From the NCBI RefSeq assembly GCF_001544515.1, contig NZ_FCOL02000025.1, forward strand, positions 1 through 64,000: a stretch of DNA of 64,000 nucleotides. Reading direction: 5' to 3'. Shown here one piece after another: positions 1-8,633 of the stretch. Numbering within the stretch: position 1 is the stretch's first letter; each line of letters starts with the position of its first letter. A program made the translations under genes and the position numbers. This DNA is from Caballeronia terrestris (lineage in GTDB: Bacteria; Pseudomonadota; Gammaproteobacteria; Burkholderiales; Burkholderiaceae). Under the pieces are notes generated by a model that was not told the DNA's origin, did no database searches, and was given only the letters and a program-made list of their open reading frames with translations.

Positions 1-1013
1 AGCCCCTGGTCGCCCATCAGTTTCAGGACCGCAGGCAAACCGCCCGCGTAGTAAAAATCCTCCATCAGAAACTCGCCCGATGGCTGCAAGTTCACGAGAC
101 ACGGCACGTCCGAGCCCAACTCCCAATCGTCGAGATTGAGCTCGACACCGATCCGCTTCGCCAACGCGATCAGATGCAGCACCGCATTCGTCGATCCGCC
201 GATCGCCGCGTTCGTGCGGATCGCGTTCTCGAAGGCTTCGCGCGTGAGGATCTTGTCCATCGTGAGGTCTTCGCGAACCATATCGACGATGCGCCGCCCC
301 GCCATATGCGCGAGCACCTGACGCCGTGCATCGACGGCCGGAATCGCCGCGTTGTGCGGCAGGCCCATGCCGAGCGATTCGACCATCGACGCCATCGTGG
401 AGGCCGTGCCCATCGTCATGCAGTGGCCGCGCGAGCGGTTCATGCACGATTCGGCTTCGGTGAATTCTTCCTGCGTCATCGTCCCGGCGCGCACTTCCTC
501 CGACATCTGCCACACGCCCGTGCCCGAGCCGATGTTCTTGCCGCGGAACTTGCCGTTCAGCATCGGCCCGCCGGAGACCGCCAGCGCCGGCAGATTGCAC
601 GACGCGGCGCCCATCAGCAGCGCGGGCGTCGTCTTGTCGCAACCGACGAGCAGGATCACGCCGTCCATCGGATTGCCGCGAATCGATTCCTCGACGTCCA
701 TCGAAGCCAGATTGCGAAACAGCATCGCGGTGGGGCGCAGGTTCGTCTCGCCGAGCGACATCACCGGAAACTCGAGCGGCAGGCCGCCCGCCTCGCGCAC
801 GCCGCGCTTCACATACTCGGCGAGTTCGCGAAAATGCGCGTTGCAGGGCGTCAGTTCCGACCACGTATTGCAGATGCCGATCACCGGCCGGCCATCGAAA
901 TTGTCGTGCGGAATGCCCTGGTTCTTCATCCACGAACGGTGTAGAAACCCGTCGCGGTCCTGCAAGCCGAACCACGCCTGACTGCGCAGCGGCTTCTTGT
1001 TCGAATCAGCCAT
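1..1013 (-). CDS. IlvD/Edd-family dehydratase, probably L-arabinonate dehydratase (partial)
   Basis: The N-terminal 337 residues are present; the rest lies beyond the left edge. The protein starts MADSNKKPLR and has an AGGAGG-type ribosome site just upstream. It shows the IlvD/Edd hallmarks: a CNTW motif near residue 48 and CDKTTP near residue 125, whose cysteines bind the iron-sulfur cluster in this family. In the non-phosphorylative arabinose pathway this enzyme dehydrates L-arabinonate to 2-keto-3-deoxy-arabinonate. It follows the arabinose-type transporter by about 33 bp and shares an operon with an alpha-ketoglutaric-semialdehyde dehydrogenase, which favours a sugar acid over branched-chain dihydroxyacids as substrate. 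The exact sugar acid (arabinonate, fuconate or galactonate) cannot be read from this part alone. Confidence 0.85.
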   Translation of the reverse strand, partial: MADSNKKPLRSQAWFGLQDRDGFLHRSWMKNQGIPHDNFDGRPVIGICNTWSELTPCNAHFRELAEYVKRGVREAGGLPLEFPVMSLGETNLRPTAMLFRNLASMDVEESIRGNPMDGVILLVGCDKTTPALLMGAASCNLPALAVSGGPMLNGKFRGKNIGSGTGVWQMSEEVRAGTMTQEEFTEAESCMNRSRGHCMTMGTASTMASMVESLGMGLPHNAAIPAVDARRQVLAHMAGRRIVDMVREDLTMDKILTREAFENAIRTNAAIGGSTNAVLHLIALAKRIGVELNLDDWELGSDVPCLVNLQPSGEFLMEDFYYAGGLPAVLKLMGDQG

Positions 1014-1046
1014 CGTTGCTCCTCCAGATATTCTCGTCGTCCGGCT

Positions 1047-2055
1047 TCAGACCACGCGCTTGCTGCGGCGGAACTGGTCGAACAGCACCGCGAGCAGCAG
1101 GATGCCGCCGCGGATCAGGTATTGATAGAACGTTGGTACGTTCATGAGGCTCATCGCGTCCTGCACCGAGCCCATGATCAGCACACCGACGAGCACGCCG
1201 GAAATCGTCGCGACGCCGCCCGTCAGCGACACGCCGCCGAGCACGCAAGCCGAAATCACGCCGAGTTCGAGTCCGACGGACGTCTTCGGATCGCCGAGAC
1301 TCATCCGCGACGCAAGCATCACGCCAGCAAAGCCGGTCACGAGTCCCTGCAGCACGAACACCGTGATCTTGATGCGCGTGACCGGCAGCCCGGCAAGCAG
1401 CGCCGCCTCGCCGTTGCCGCCGACCGCGAGCACGTTCTTGCCAAACACGGTCTTTTTGAGAAGAAAGCCGAACAAGACGAAGCCGACGATGTTCGACCAG
1501 ATCGGATAGGGAATGCCGAGAAACGAGCCGCCGCCGAGTTCGAAGAACGATTCCTCGGAGATCATGACGGCGTCGCCGTGGGAAGTGATGTAGGCGAGGC
1601 CGCGCACGACTTCCATCATCGCGAGCGTGACGATCAGCGAGTTGATCCGGTAGCGCAATCAGCACGCCGTTGACGAGGCCGACCGCGCCGCCCGCCAGCA
1701 CGCCGCCCGCGATGCCGAGCGCGACGCTGTGCGTCGCGGTGATCAGCGTCGAGGCCGTGGCGCCCGAAAACGCGACGATCGACGCCACCGACAGATCCAC
1801 TTCGCCGAGCGCGAGCACGAACATCATCGTGACGGAGATGGAGCCGATCAGCGTGACCGAGAGCAGCAGGCCCTGCATGTTGCGCGAGCTTAAGAAACCC
1901 GGCACTGACAGCGAGAGCGCGACGAACAGGATCACGAACACCATCACGATGCCCGACTTGTTGATGAGGTCCCACGTGCGCGCGGCGTGCGCCCGGGCGC
2001 CGACGCTTTCCTTCGGATTCGGCTGATTGGTGACGGGTGCATTGGTGGTCTGCAT
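1047..2055 (-). pseudogene. araH: L-arabinose-type ABC transporter permease AraH, frameshifted
   Basis: This is a membrane-spanning sugar permease of the RbsC/AraH family. The N-terminal part (from 2055) reads MQTTNAPVTN and then hydrophobic segments up to GLVNGVLIA near 1654. The conserved continuation, YRINSLIVTLAMMEVVRGLA, lies in another frame and runs to a stop at 1047. Restoring two bases inside a GC-alternating stretch at about 1653-1657 would give an uninterrupted protein of about 336 residues. Both halves are well conserved in wording, so the break is either very recent or a sequence error. If real, it would disable the transporter, because the substrate-binding and ATPase genes upstream depend on this pore. 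It sits between araG and the dehydratase gene in the same operon. Confidence 0.85.
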
Positions 2056-2074
2056 GATGTCCTGGTCCGTGAAT

Positions 2075-3583
2075 TCAGCCGGGCAGCGCGAGCTTGATCA
2101 GTTGATCCGGCGACGCCTGCGCCTTCGGCAAGTTGCCGACGATCTTTCCTTCGCGCATCACGATCACGCGGTCGGCCACGCCGATCACCTCGGCCAGGTC
2201 GCTCGACACGACGATCACCGTGCGTCCCGCTTCCGCGAGTCCGTAGAGCAGGCCGTAGATTTCGCTGCGCGCGCCAACGTCGATGCCGCGCGTCGGTTCG
2301 TCCATCAGGAAGACGTCGATTTGCTCCGCGAGCCAGCGCGACAAGATCACCTTCCTTTGGTTGCCGCCGGAGAGCGTGCCGATCGGCGTGTTGCCGTTGC
2401 GCGTCTTGATCGCGAGTTTTGCGATGAAATCGGTGGTGGTGGCCGCTTCCTTGCGCGCATCGAGGATGTGCAGCGCGCTGTGATGGCGACGGCAACTGAT
2501 GTTCATGTTGTCCGATACCGACGCGATCGCGACGATGCCTTCCTGCTTGCGATCCTCCGGACACAGCGCGACACCCGCACGCACGGCGTCGCGCGGCGTG
2601 TTGAACTTGCGCTTTTCGCCCTTGAGCACGATTTCGCCAGCGGACGGCTTCACCGCGCCGTAGATCAGCTTCATCAGTTCCGAACGCCCCGCGCCGACCA
2701 GCCCGAAGAAGCCGACAATTTCACCCTTTCGCGCACTGAACGATGCCGGTTCCGAAAGACCCGGCCCCATCAGCCCTTTCACGTCGAGTTGCACTTCGCC
2801 GATGTCGCGCGTCCGGTAGCCGTACACGTCGCGGATCGAGCGGCCGACCATGCAGCTGATCAGCCGGTCGCGATCGAGTCCGTCGACTTCCTCGAAAGTC
2901 TCGATGCGCCGTCCGTCTCGAAATACGGTCACGCGATCGCAAAGTTCGTAAGCCTCGTCCATCCGGTGCGTAACGTAGATGATCGCACGCCCTTCCGCAC
3001 GCAACGTGCTGATGATACGAAAGAGCTGCGTGGTCTCGCGCGACGACAGCGAGCTCGTCGGTTCATCGAAGGCGATCACGCGTGCGTTGCGCATCAGCGC
3101 CTTTCCGATCTCGATCATCTGCCGCTGCCCGATCGACAGATGCTTCACCGGCATGTTCGGATCGATCTTCTCGCCGAGCCGGTCGAGTTCCGCGATCGCG
3201 CGCTTGACGAGGCCCTTCTCGTCGAGCACGCCGAAGCGGTTCGGCATCGCGCCGAGCATCAGGTTTTCCGCGACCGTTAGCTCCGGCACGAGGTGCAGTT
3301 CCTGATAGATGATCGCGACGCCTGCATCGATGGCGGCCTTCGTCGTCGTGAACTGCTGTTCGACGCCGTTCAGCGACAACCCGCCGCCCGCCGGCTGGTT
3401 GACGCCCGAGAGCACCTTGAGCAGCGTCGATTTGCCCGCGCCGTTTTCGCCCATCAGGCCGTGGACTTCGCCCGTGCACACGCCGAGCGACACGGAATCG
3501 AGGGCGAGCACGCCGGGAAAGCGCACGGTGATGTTGTCGAGCGAGAGATAGAGATCGGCCGTGGCGACCGCGATTTCCGTCAT
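2075..3583 (-). CDS. araG: L-arabinose-type ABC transporter ATP-binding protein AraG
   Basis: The protein has 502 residues and two tandem ABC domains, as usual for sugar importers of the AraG/RbsA/XylG group. The first Walker A is GENGAGKST at residues 45-53, and its signature is LSIGQRQ near residue 149. The second half has the signature LSGGNQRK near residue 403, followed by the Walker B segment DEPTRGIDVG. It powers uptake of the pentose captured by the periplasmic AraF-type protein encoded just upstream. It lies 19 bp from the permease gene in the same leftward operon. The assignment to arabinose rests mainly on the AraF neighbour, since the ATPases of this group look alike. Confidence 0.92.
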   Translation of the reverse strand: MTEIAVATADLYLSLDNITVRFPGVLALDSVSLGVCTGEVHGLMGENGAGKSTLLKVLSGVNQPAGGGLSLNGVEQQFTTTKAAIDAGVAIIYQELHLVPELTVAENLMLGAMPNRFGVLDEKGLVKRAIAELDRLGEKIDPNMPVKHLSIGQRQMIEIGKALMRNARVIAFDEPTSSLSSRETTQLFRIISTLRAEGRAIIYVTHRMDEAYELCDRVTVFRDGRRIETFEEVDGLDRDRLISCMVGRSIRDVYGYRTRDIGEVQLDVKGLMGPGLSEPASFSARKGEIVGFFGLVGAGRSELMKLIYGAVKPSAGEIVLKGEKRKFNTPRDAVRAGVALCPEDRKQEGIVAIASVSDNMNISCRRHHSALHILDARKEAATTTDFIAKLAIKTRNGNTPIGTLSGGNQRKVILSRWLAEQIDVFLMDEPTRGIDVGARSEIYGLLYGLAEAGRTVIVVSSDLAEVIGVADRVIVMREGKIVGNLPKAQASPDQLIKLALPG

Positions 3584-3610
3584 GAAGCGACCTCTGAATG
3601 CAGGGAGCCG

Positions 3611-3633
3611 GGGCCGCGTCCAAAGCGCGGCCC
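3611..3633 (-). other. Intercistronic GC-rich stem-loop between araF and araG
   Basis: A perfect 8-bp stem (GGGCCGCG with CGCGGCCC, 7-nt loop) lies in the 64-bp gap between the araF stop and the araG start. On the transcribed strand it has no U-run after it, so it is not a standard terminator. Such hairpins after binding-protein genes commonly protect the upstream message from 3' decay, giving more binding protein than transporter. That role is inferred. Confidence 0.5.
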
Positions 3634-3647
3634 TCGCACAAAAAAAC

Positions 3648-4652
3648 TCAAATTCCCAGTTCCTTGCGCACTTCCTGCCAGTTGCCGCGCACCATCAGCT
3701 TGCCGGTGGTTTGCGTGTCGACGGCCGGCTGCTTGCCGTTCTTGATCCAGTCGACGAGGTTCTGCGTGCTGTCCTTGCCGTGCATCGTCGAGCTGACGGC
3801 GATCGTGCCGTAGAAGCCCGTCTGCTCCTTCTTCTGGAATTCGGCGAACGCCTCGCCCGCCCCGTTGATGCCGACCCCGATCACGTCCTTGCTGGGAATC
3901 TTCAGTTGCTCGGTCGCGCGCACGGCGCCGAGCACGGTTTCTTCGTTGATCGCGTAGACCACCCACTTCTTGATGTCCGGATGCTGCGAGAGCACGGGCG
4001 ATGCCGCGTTGAAGCCGCCTTCGTCGTCGGTCGTCTTTTGCGGGGCGTCAAAGATGTTTTCCTTCTTGAAGCCACCGGCCAGCAGCGACTCGGTGGCGCC
4101 GTCGGTGCGCAGTTTCGCGGTCGGCAATTCGTAGTTCGTGATGCGCAGCGCGCCGACTTCCTCCGGCTTCCAGCCGCGCCGCTTCATTTCCTCGGCGATC
4201 GCCGTGCCGACCTGGTTGCCGATCTTGAACGCCGACATCCCGAGATGCGGCACGTTCGGCAGCGGCTTGCCGCTGGAATCGACGAGCTGGTCGTCGACCG
4301 TGACGGATTTCATGTTGTAGCGCTTCGCGCGCTGCGCGATCGCCGGTCCGAGACGCACGTCAGGGGCGCAGATCACGAAGCCCTGCGCGCCCTGGGCGCC
4401 GAGGTTGTCGATGGCGGCGAGCACTTTCTCGCCGTCCGGCGTGCCGATGTTCACGACCGAGAAGTTCTCCTTCTGCCCGAGCGCGCTCGCGGCTTTCTGC
4501 TCGTTGATGAACCACGCCTGCTCCGGCATCTTCACGAGGAAGCCGACTTTGACGGGCTCGTCGGCGCGTGCGGACATTTGCGCCGCGAACGGCGCGGCGA
4601 GCGTGGCGGCCGCGATCGCGGACAGGGTTAGGCGGCGAAGCTTGCTGGTCAT
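3648..4652 (-). CDS. araF: Periplasmic L-arabinose-binding protein AraF
   Basis: This is the substrate-binding component of the arabinose ABC importer. The start at 4652 (MTSKLRRLTL) is chosen because GGAGAC lies just upstream; an in-frame ATG at 4667 has no good ribosome site. A signal peptide of about 30 residues ends near AQMSARA. The mature protein carries stretches typical of AraF: VGFLVKMPEQAWF, PDGEKVLAAIDNL, GFVICAPD, SVTVDDQLVDSSGKP and the later NEETVLGAVRATE and GVGINGAGEAFAEF. It is about 334 residues, close to the E. coli AraF precursor (about 329). It is encoded between the dehydrogenase and AraG, as expected for an arabinose catabolic operon. Confidence 0.93.
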   Translation of the reverse strand: MTSKLRRLTLSAIAAATLAAPFAAQMSARADEPVKVGFLVKMPEQAWFINEQKAASALGQKENFSVVNIGTPDGEKVLAAIDNLGAQGAQGFVICAPDVRLGPAIAQRAKRYNMKSVTVDDQLVDSSGKPLPNVPHLGMSAFKIGNQVGTAIAEEMKRRGWKPEEVGALRITNYELPTAKLRTDGATESLLAGGFKKENIFDAPQKTTDDEGGFNAASPVLSQHPDIKKWVVYAINEETVLGAVRATEQLKIPSKDVIGVGINGAGEAFAEFQKKEQTGFYGTIAVSSTMHGKDSTQNLVDWIKNGKQPAVDTQTTGKLMVRGNWQEVRKELGI

Positions 4653-4722
4653 GGTGCTTGTCTCCATTGGATGAATCGATGGACGCAGGCTTCCAGCCCG
4701 TTCGCCCCGTGATGCCCGGGTT

Positions 4723-6177
4723 CTAGCCCGCTACATAGGCGGTCTTGATCGTCGCGTAGAAATCGGCCGCGTACGCGCCCTGCTCGCGCGCGCCGTAGCT
4801 CGACGCCTTCGTGCCGCCGAACGGAACGTGAAAATCGACGCCCGCCGTCGGCAGGTTCACCATCACCATGCCGCTCTGGCTGTGGCGCTTGAAATGGCGC
4901 GCGTACTTGAGCGACTGCGTGCAGATGCCCGCGCACAGGCCGAACGGCGTGTCGTTCGCGAGATGCAGCGCGTGGGCGTAGTCGTCGGCGGGGATCACCA
5001 CGGCGACCGGCCCGAAAATCTCCTCCCGCGCGATCCGCATGTCCGGCGTGCCGGTGAAAAGCGCGGGCTCCATGAAATAGCCGCGCGTCGCGCGTTCCAG
5101 CACGCGGCCGCCGTGCAGCAGTTGCGCGCCTTCCTTCTCCCCGATCAGGACGTAATCGAGGTTCTGCTGCAATTGCCGCTCGTCGGCGACCGGGCCGATG
5201 TCGGCGCCCTTTTTCAGCGCGTGATCGACGTTCAACGCAGCGAGGCGCGCGAGCATCGCGTCGACGAAACGATCGTGGATGCCCGCCTCCACGATCAGCC
5301 GCGACGATGCCGTGCAGCGCTGTCCGGTGGAGAAATACGCGCCGTTGATGGCGGCATCGACGGCGGTGTCGAGATCGGCGTCGTTCAATATGACGAGCGG
5401 GTTCTTGCCGCCCATCTCCAACTGCACGCGAGCGTGGCGCGCGGCGGCGGCCTGCAAAACGGCGCTCCCGGTCGTCATCGATCCGGTGAAACTCACGCCC
5501 TGCACCAGCGGGTTCCCGACGATGCGCGCGCCCGCCTGCCGCCCGCTGCCGAGCACGAGGTTGAACACGCCGGCGGGCAGCGCCGAGCGGCTGATGATGT
5601 CGGCGATCGCCCACGCGCAGGCCGGCACGAGCTCCGCCGGCTTGAACACCACGCAGTTGCCATAGGCGAGCGCGGGCGCGATCTTCCACGCGGGAATCGC
5701 GAGCGGAAAATTCCACGGCGTGACGATGCCGATCACGCCGACCGGCTCGCGCGTGATATCGATATCGATATTCGAGCGCACCGAGCTGCGATGCTCGCCC
5801 GGGATGCGCAGCGCCTCGCCCGCAAAAAACTTGAAGATGTGCCCGGCGCGCGCCGCTTCCGCAACGGCCTCGGGCAGCGTCTTGCCCTCTTCGCGTGCGA
5901 GAAGCCGTCCGAGCTCCGTTTTGCGCGCGAGAATTTCGCTGCCGATCGCATCGAGCGCCTCGGCGCGCCGCGCGACGTTCGACTGCGACCACTCGCGAAA
6001 CGCGGCGCTGGCGGCATCGATGGCGGCGTCGGCCTGACGCGCATCGGCGCGCACGTACTCGCCGACGGGTTCGTCCAGATCCGACGGATTCTGCGACAGC
6101 CCGACGGTCGCGCTGGTCTCCCAGCCACCGTTCAGGTAGTGCTTGAAAAGCGGCGGAACGTGGGATTCGCGTTTCAT
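4723..6177 (-). CDS. Aldehyde dehydrogenase, probably alpha-ketoglutaric semialdehyde dehydrogenase
   Basis: The NAD(P)-dependent aldehyde dehydrogenase has 484 residues. It has the family landmarks PWNFPLA near 154, the general base Glu254 in QLEMGGKNP, and the nucleophile Cys288 in TGQRCTAS. It is the first gene of the leftward operon and is co-encoded with AraFGH and a sugar-acid dehydratase. The likely reaction is therefore the last step of the non-phosphorylative pentose pathway: 2,5-dioxopentanoate to 2-oxoglutarate, which feeds the TCA cycle. Succinate-semialdehyde dehydrogenases look very similar, so the substrate is inferred from context. Confidence 0.85.
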   Translation of the reverse strand: MKRESHVPPLFKHYLNGGWETSATVGLSQNPSDLDEPVGEYVRADARQADAAIDAASAAFREWSQSNVARRAEALDAIGSEILARKTELGRLLAREEGKTLPEAVAEAARAGHIFKFFAGEALRIPGEHRSSVRSNIDIDITREPVGVIGIVTPWNFPLAIPAWKIAPALAYGNCVVFKPAELVPACAWAIADIISRSALPAGVFNLVLGSGRQAGARIVGNPLVQGVSFTGSMTTGSAVLQAAAARHARVQLEMGGKNPLVILNDADLDTAVDAAINGAYFSTGQRCTASSRLIVEAGIHDRFVDAMLARLAALNVDHALKKGADIGPVADERQLQQNLDYVLIGEKEGAQLLHGGRVLERATRGYFMEPALFTGTPDMRIAREEIFGPVAVVIPADDYAHALHLANDTPFGLCAGICTQSLKYARHFKRHSQSGMVMVNLPTAGVDFHVPFGGTKASSYGAREQGAYAADFYATIKTAYVAG

Positions 6178-6319
6178 CGGCGTGGGCGTGGACTAGCGAT
6201 GCATGGGTAAGTGCTCGCAGCGTAACCAGTCGCGCGATGACTTTCCAATCAGTTTTCGGCCCGTAGCCATATCAAAGTTGGCATGTCATCATCGTGCATC
6301 TCAAAATCGAGCAGATGCC
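6178..6319. promoter_or_regulatory. Divergent promoter region between the arabinose operon and its LysR regulator
   Basis: This 142-bp gap separates the dehydrogenase start (left) from the LysR-type gene (right). It must hold both promoters and, by the rule for LysR proteins, the regulator's binding site. An interrupted dyad GCCA-N9-TGGC is visible around 6267-6283, a plausible but unproven site. Confidence 0.45.
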
Positions 6320-7294
6320 ATGCCTCAGAGTTATTCGAACTGGTTCGTGCGCGCGCGGCTGAAGACGCGCCAGTTGCTGCTACTCGCCGCGATGGAGGAG
6401 GAAGGCAACGTGCGCCGCGCCGCCGACGTCCTCGGCATGACGCAGCCGGCGGCATCGCGGCTTCTGAAGGAACTGGAGGACGTGCTCGAAGTGCGCCTTT
6501 TCGACCGCACGCCACACGGGATGCACGCGACGCTCTACGGCGAAGTGATGATCCGCCACGCGCGGATGGTGCTGTCGAACCTGAGCCAGGCGCACGACGA
6601 AATCTCGGCGTTGCGCGCGGGGCTCGTCGGACAGGTGCAGATCGGTTCGATCGCGACCGCCGTCGCGACGATGGTGCCGATCGCTTTGTCGCGGGTGAAG
6701 GCGCGCTATCCGCAACTCGAAATCTGGCTGCAGGTGGAAACCTCGGACGTGATGCTGCCGCGCGTCGCGCAGGGCGAGCTCGACATCATGATCGGCCGCG
6801 TGCTCGAGCGGCAGGGCCAGTTCAAGGACGCCGTGCGCTATGAGCCGCTCGCCGACGAGCCGCTGTGCGTGGTCGCGCGCCCCGGCCATCCGATGGAGAA
6901 CGCGACCGGCCTCACACTGCGTGCGATCGTGAACGCGAGCTGGGTGCTGCATCCGCCGGGGAGCGTGCTGCGGCATCGCTTCGATTTGGCGTTTTCGCAA
7001 ATCGGGCTCAATCCGCCGCAAAATGTCGTTAATACCAACAATTTTCTGGCGATTTCGAGCCTGCTCCTGCAAAGCGACATGCTGGCGGTCGTGCCCGAGG
7101 AAGTCGCGCGCCAGTACGAGCAATTCGGCGTCTTGAAACGCTTGGCGATCGATTTGCCTTGCCGGATGGACGCTTTCGGTATCATCACGCGGCAAACGCA
7201 ACTGCTGTCGCCGGCAGCGACCGTCGTGCTCAACGCGTTGCGCGACGCGGCCATCGAGGTCTACGGCACGTCCTTCGAGGCCTCGTCCGCTTAA
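6320..7294 (+). CDS. LysR-family transcriptional regulator (GbpR-like) of the sugar operon
   Basis: The regulator has 324 residues, starting MPQSYSNWFVRARLK at 6320. The frame is open further upstream, but only to non-conserved residues. The N-terminal winged helix-turn-helix is clear (RAADVLGMTQPAASRLLKEL, about residues 36-55), followed by the periplasmic-binding-like effector domain of the family. It is transcribed away from the arabinose-type operon, the usual arrangement for a LysR regulator and its target. Its closest recalled relatives in wording are the GbpR-type regulators of galactose/arabinose uptake in alpha- and betaproteobacteria. The inducer is unknown. Confidence 0.88.
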   Translation: MPQSYSNWFVRARLKTRQLLLLAAMEEEGNVRRAADVLGMTQPAASRLLKELEDVLEVRLFDRTPHGMHATLYGEVMIRHARMVLSNLSQAHDEISALRAGLVGQVQIGSIATAVATMVPIALSRVKARYPQLEIWLQVETSDVMLPRVAQGELDIMIGRVLERQGQFKDAVRYEPLADEPLCVVARPGHPMENATGLTLRAIVNASWVLHPPGSVLRHRFDLAFSQIGLNPPQNVVNTNNFLAISSLLLQSDMLAVVPEEVARQYEQFGVLKRLAIDLPCRMDAFGIITRQTQLLSPAATVVLNALRDAAIEVYGTSFEASSA

Positions 7295-7339
7295 AACTTC
7301 TTACTCAGCCGGCCCGCACGGACGGCTTTTTGGTGTTGC

Positions 7340-7891
7340 ATGGCCCTCAAATCGACGATTTACAAAGCGGAACTCCAGATTGCCGACATGGATCGGCACT
7401 ACTACGGCGATCATTCGCTGACAATCGCGCGCCATCCGTCGGAAACCGACGAGCGGATGATGGTGCGCGTCGCCGCGTTTGGCATGTTCGCGAGCGAGCG
7501 GCTCGAATTCTGCAAGGGCTTGTCCGACACGGACGAGCCCGACCTCTGGCAGAAGGACCTGACGGGGCAAATCGAGACGTGGATCGACGTCGGCCAGCCG
7601 GACGAGCGGCGCATTGCGAAGGCGAGTGGGCGCGCGGATCGCGTAATCGTGATCGCGTACGCGGGACGCACCGCCGATATCTGGTGGCAGGGCGTCAGGG
7701 CCAAGGTCGAGCGGATGCAGAACGTGACGGTGTGGTCGCTGGCGGATGGCGTCGCGGAACGGCTGCGCGCGCTTGCTGAGCGGACGATGCGCCTGCAAAT
7801 GACCGTGCAGGACGGCGAGGTATCACTTGGAAGCGCGACGGTCGATCCGGTGGCGATCTCATGGACGGTGTTGAAGGCGCCGGGGAAATAG
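7340..7891 (+). CDS. yaeQ: YaeQ family protein
   Basis: The protein has 183 residues, starts MALKSTIYKAELQIADMDR, and matches the YaeQ family along its length. Typical pieces are YYGDHSLTIARHPSETDERMM, the central FCKGLSDTDEPDLWQKDLTG and the RVIVIAYAGR segment. It is a small cytosolic protein with a PD-(D/E)XK nuclease-like fold; its role is not established (early reports of suppression of RfaH loss in E. coli were contested). It stands alone 45 bp after the LysR gene and converges on the VOC gene, with only three bases between stops. Confidence 0.9.
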   Translation: MALKSTIYKAELQIADMDRHYYGDHSLTIARHPSETDERMMVRVAAFGMFASERLEFCKGLSDTDEPDLWQKDLTGQIETWIDVGQPDERRIAKASGRADRVIVIAYAGRTADIWWQGVRAKVERMQNVTVWSLADGVAERLRALAERTMRLQMTVQDGEVSLGSATVDPVAISWTVLKAPGK

Positions 7892-7894
7892 CGG

Positions 7895-8302
7895 TCATTT
7901 CTCGGACGGCCCTTTCAGTTCGATCATGTTGCCTTCGGGGTCGAAGAAATACAGCGACGGGCCGAAGCCCTCGGCGCCGTACCGACGGGCTTCTTCGCCG
8001 ATTCGCGCGCCATTTTCGGTCAAATGGTCGTGCAGCGCGGTTGGATCGAATGGTTCGATGCGCAGGCACAAGTGGTCCATGTTGCGTCCCGCGCCGGCCG
8101 GGCCGCTCTCCGGCCTATCGATCTTCGCGCCAATCTGCAGCAAATCGATCAGCGCGCGGCCTGCACGTAATTGCACGAGGCCCAAGTCGCGCTGCTCTTT
8201 CTCCACCGGACATCCGAGCACGGCTTCGTAAAAGCGAACCATATTGTCGAGATCGGCACAGCGAATCACGACGTGATCGATGTCGCGGATGGTGAAGGGC
8301 AT
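7895..8302 (-). CDS. VOC-family (glyoxalase-like) metalloprotein
   Basis: The protein has 135 residues, starting MPFTIRDIDHVVIRCADLDN at 8302 with AAGGAG upstream. It has the two beta-alpha-beta-beta-beta modules of the vicinal-oxygen-chelate fold. Putative metal ligands are His11 in DHVVIR, the HLCLRIE histidine and a C-terminal glutamate in FFDPEGNMIELKG. The single-module length is typical of dioxygenase/glyoxalase-like VOC proteins. The substrate cannot be told. Confidence 0.85.
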   Translation of the reverse strand: MPFTIRDIDHVVIRCADLDNMVRFYEAVLGCPVEKEQRDLGLVQLRAGRALIDLLQIGAKIDRPESGPAGAGRNMDHLCLRIEPFDPTALHDHLTENGARIGEEARRYGAEGFGPSLYFFDPEGNMIELKGPSEK

Positions 8303-8381
8303 CGCCGCTCCTTGTTTCTTTGAGCTTGAAAAACGAGTGTACAGCGCCCTGTGGAACGGCCTGCTGCAAAGCGTACAGGCG

Positions 8382-8446
8382 AAAAAAAGCCCGCTCGTTG
8401 CGGAGCGGGCTGAATCCATATCAGGAGGAGACATGGAGGAGACAGT
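8382..8446 (-). ncRNA. Candidate small RNA with two anti-Shine-Dalgarno repeats
   Basis: On the minus strand a consensus promoter (8451-8479) is followed at once by a direct repeat, TGTCTCCTCC(A/T) (8434-8444 and 8423-8433). Then come about 12 unstructured bases and a 9-bp GC-rich hairpin (8388-8396 with 8403-8411) ending in a run of seven T. The predicted transcript is about 65 nt and uncapped by any reading frame. The repeats are complementary to AGGAGG/GGAGGA ribosome-binding sites, so the RNA could block translation of several mRNAs, as CCUCC-loop sRNAs of other proteobacteria are known to do. It may belong to a known Burkholderia sRNA family; this could not be checked here. Confidence 0.7.
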
Positions 8447-8450
8447 TCCA

Positions 8451-8479
8451 ATAATACATAGCGACTTGGTGCGACGCAA
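8451..8479 (-). promoter_or_regulatory. Sigma-70 promoter of the candidate sRNA
   Basis: The minus strand reads -35 TTGCGT (8474-8479), a 17-bp spacer and -10 TATTAT (8451-8456). Transcription would start at about 8445-8447. Confidence 0.65.
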
Positions 8480-8633
8480 TAGTTTTTTTAGTGCAAACCC
8501 CTATGGCGCCAATTTGTCGCATCTGAGACACACTCGCGCGCCTCAATCGACAAATGACAGCGCAAGAACCGGCGCGTACCCTCGAAGGCGACGCTCTACA
8601 GTAGTCGCGTACCCAGAGCCATCGAGGTTTGTC

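Noticed and set aside
2027..3280. A plus-strand open frame opposite araG.
   Set aside because: It is antisense to a gene with clear double ABC motifs and has no motif of its own.
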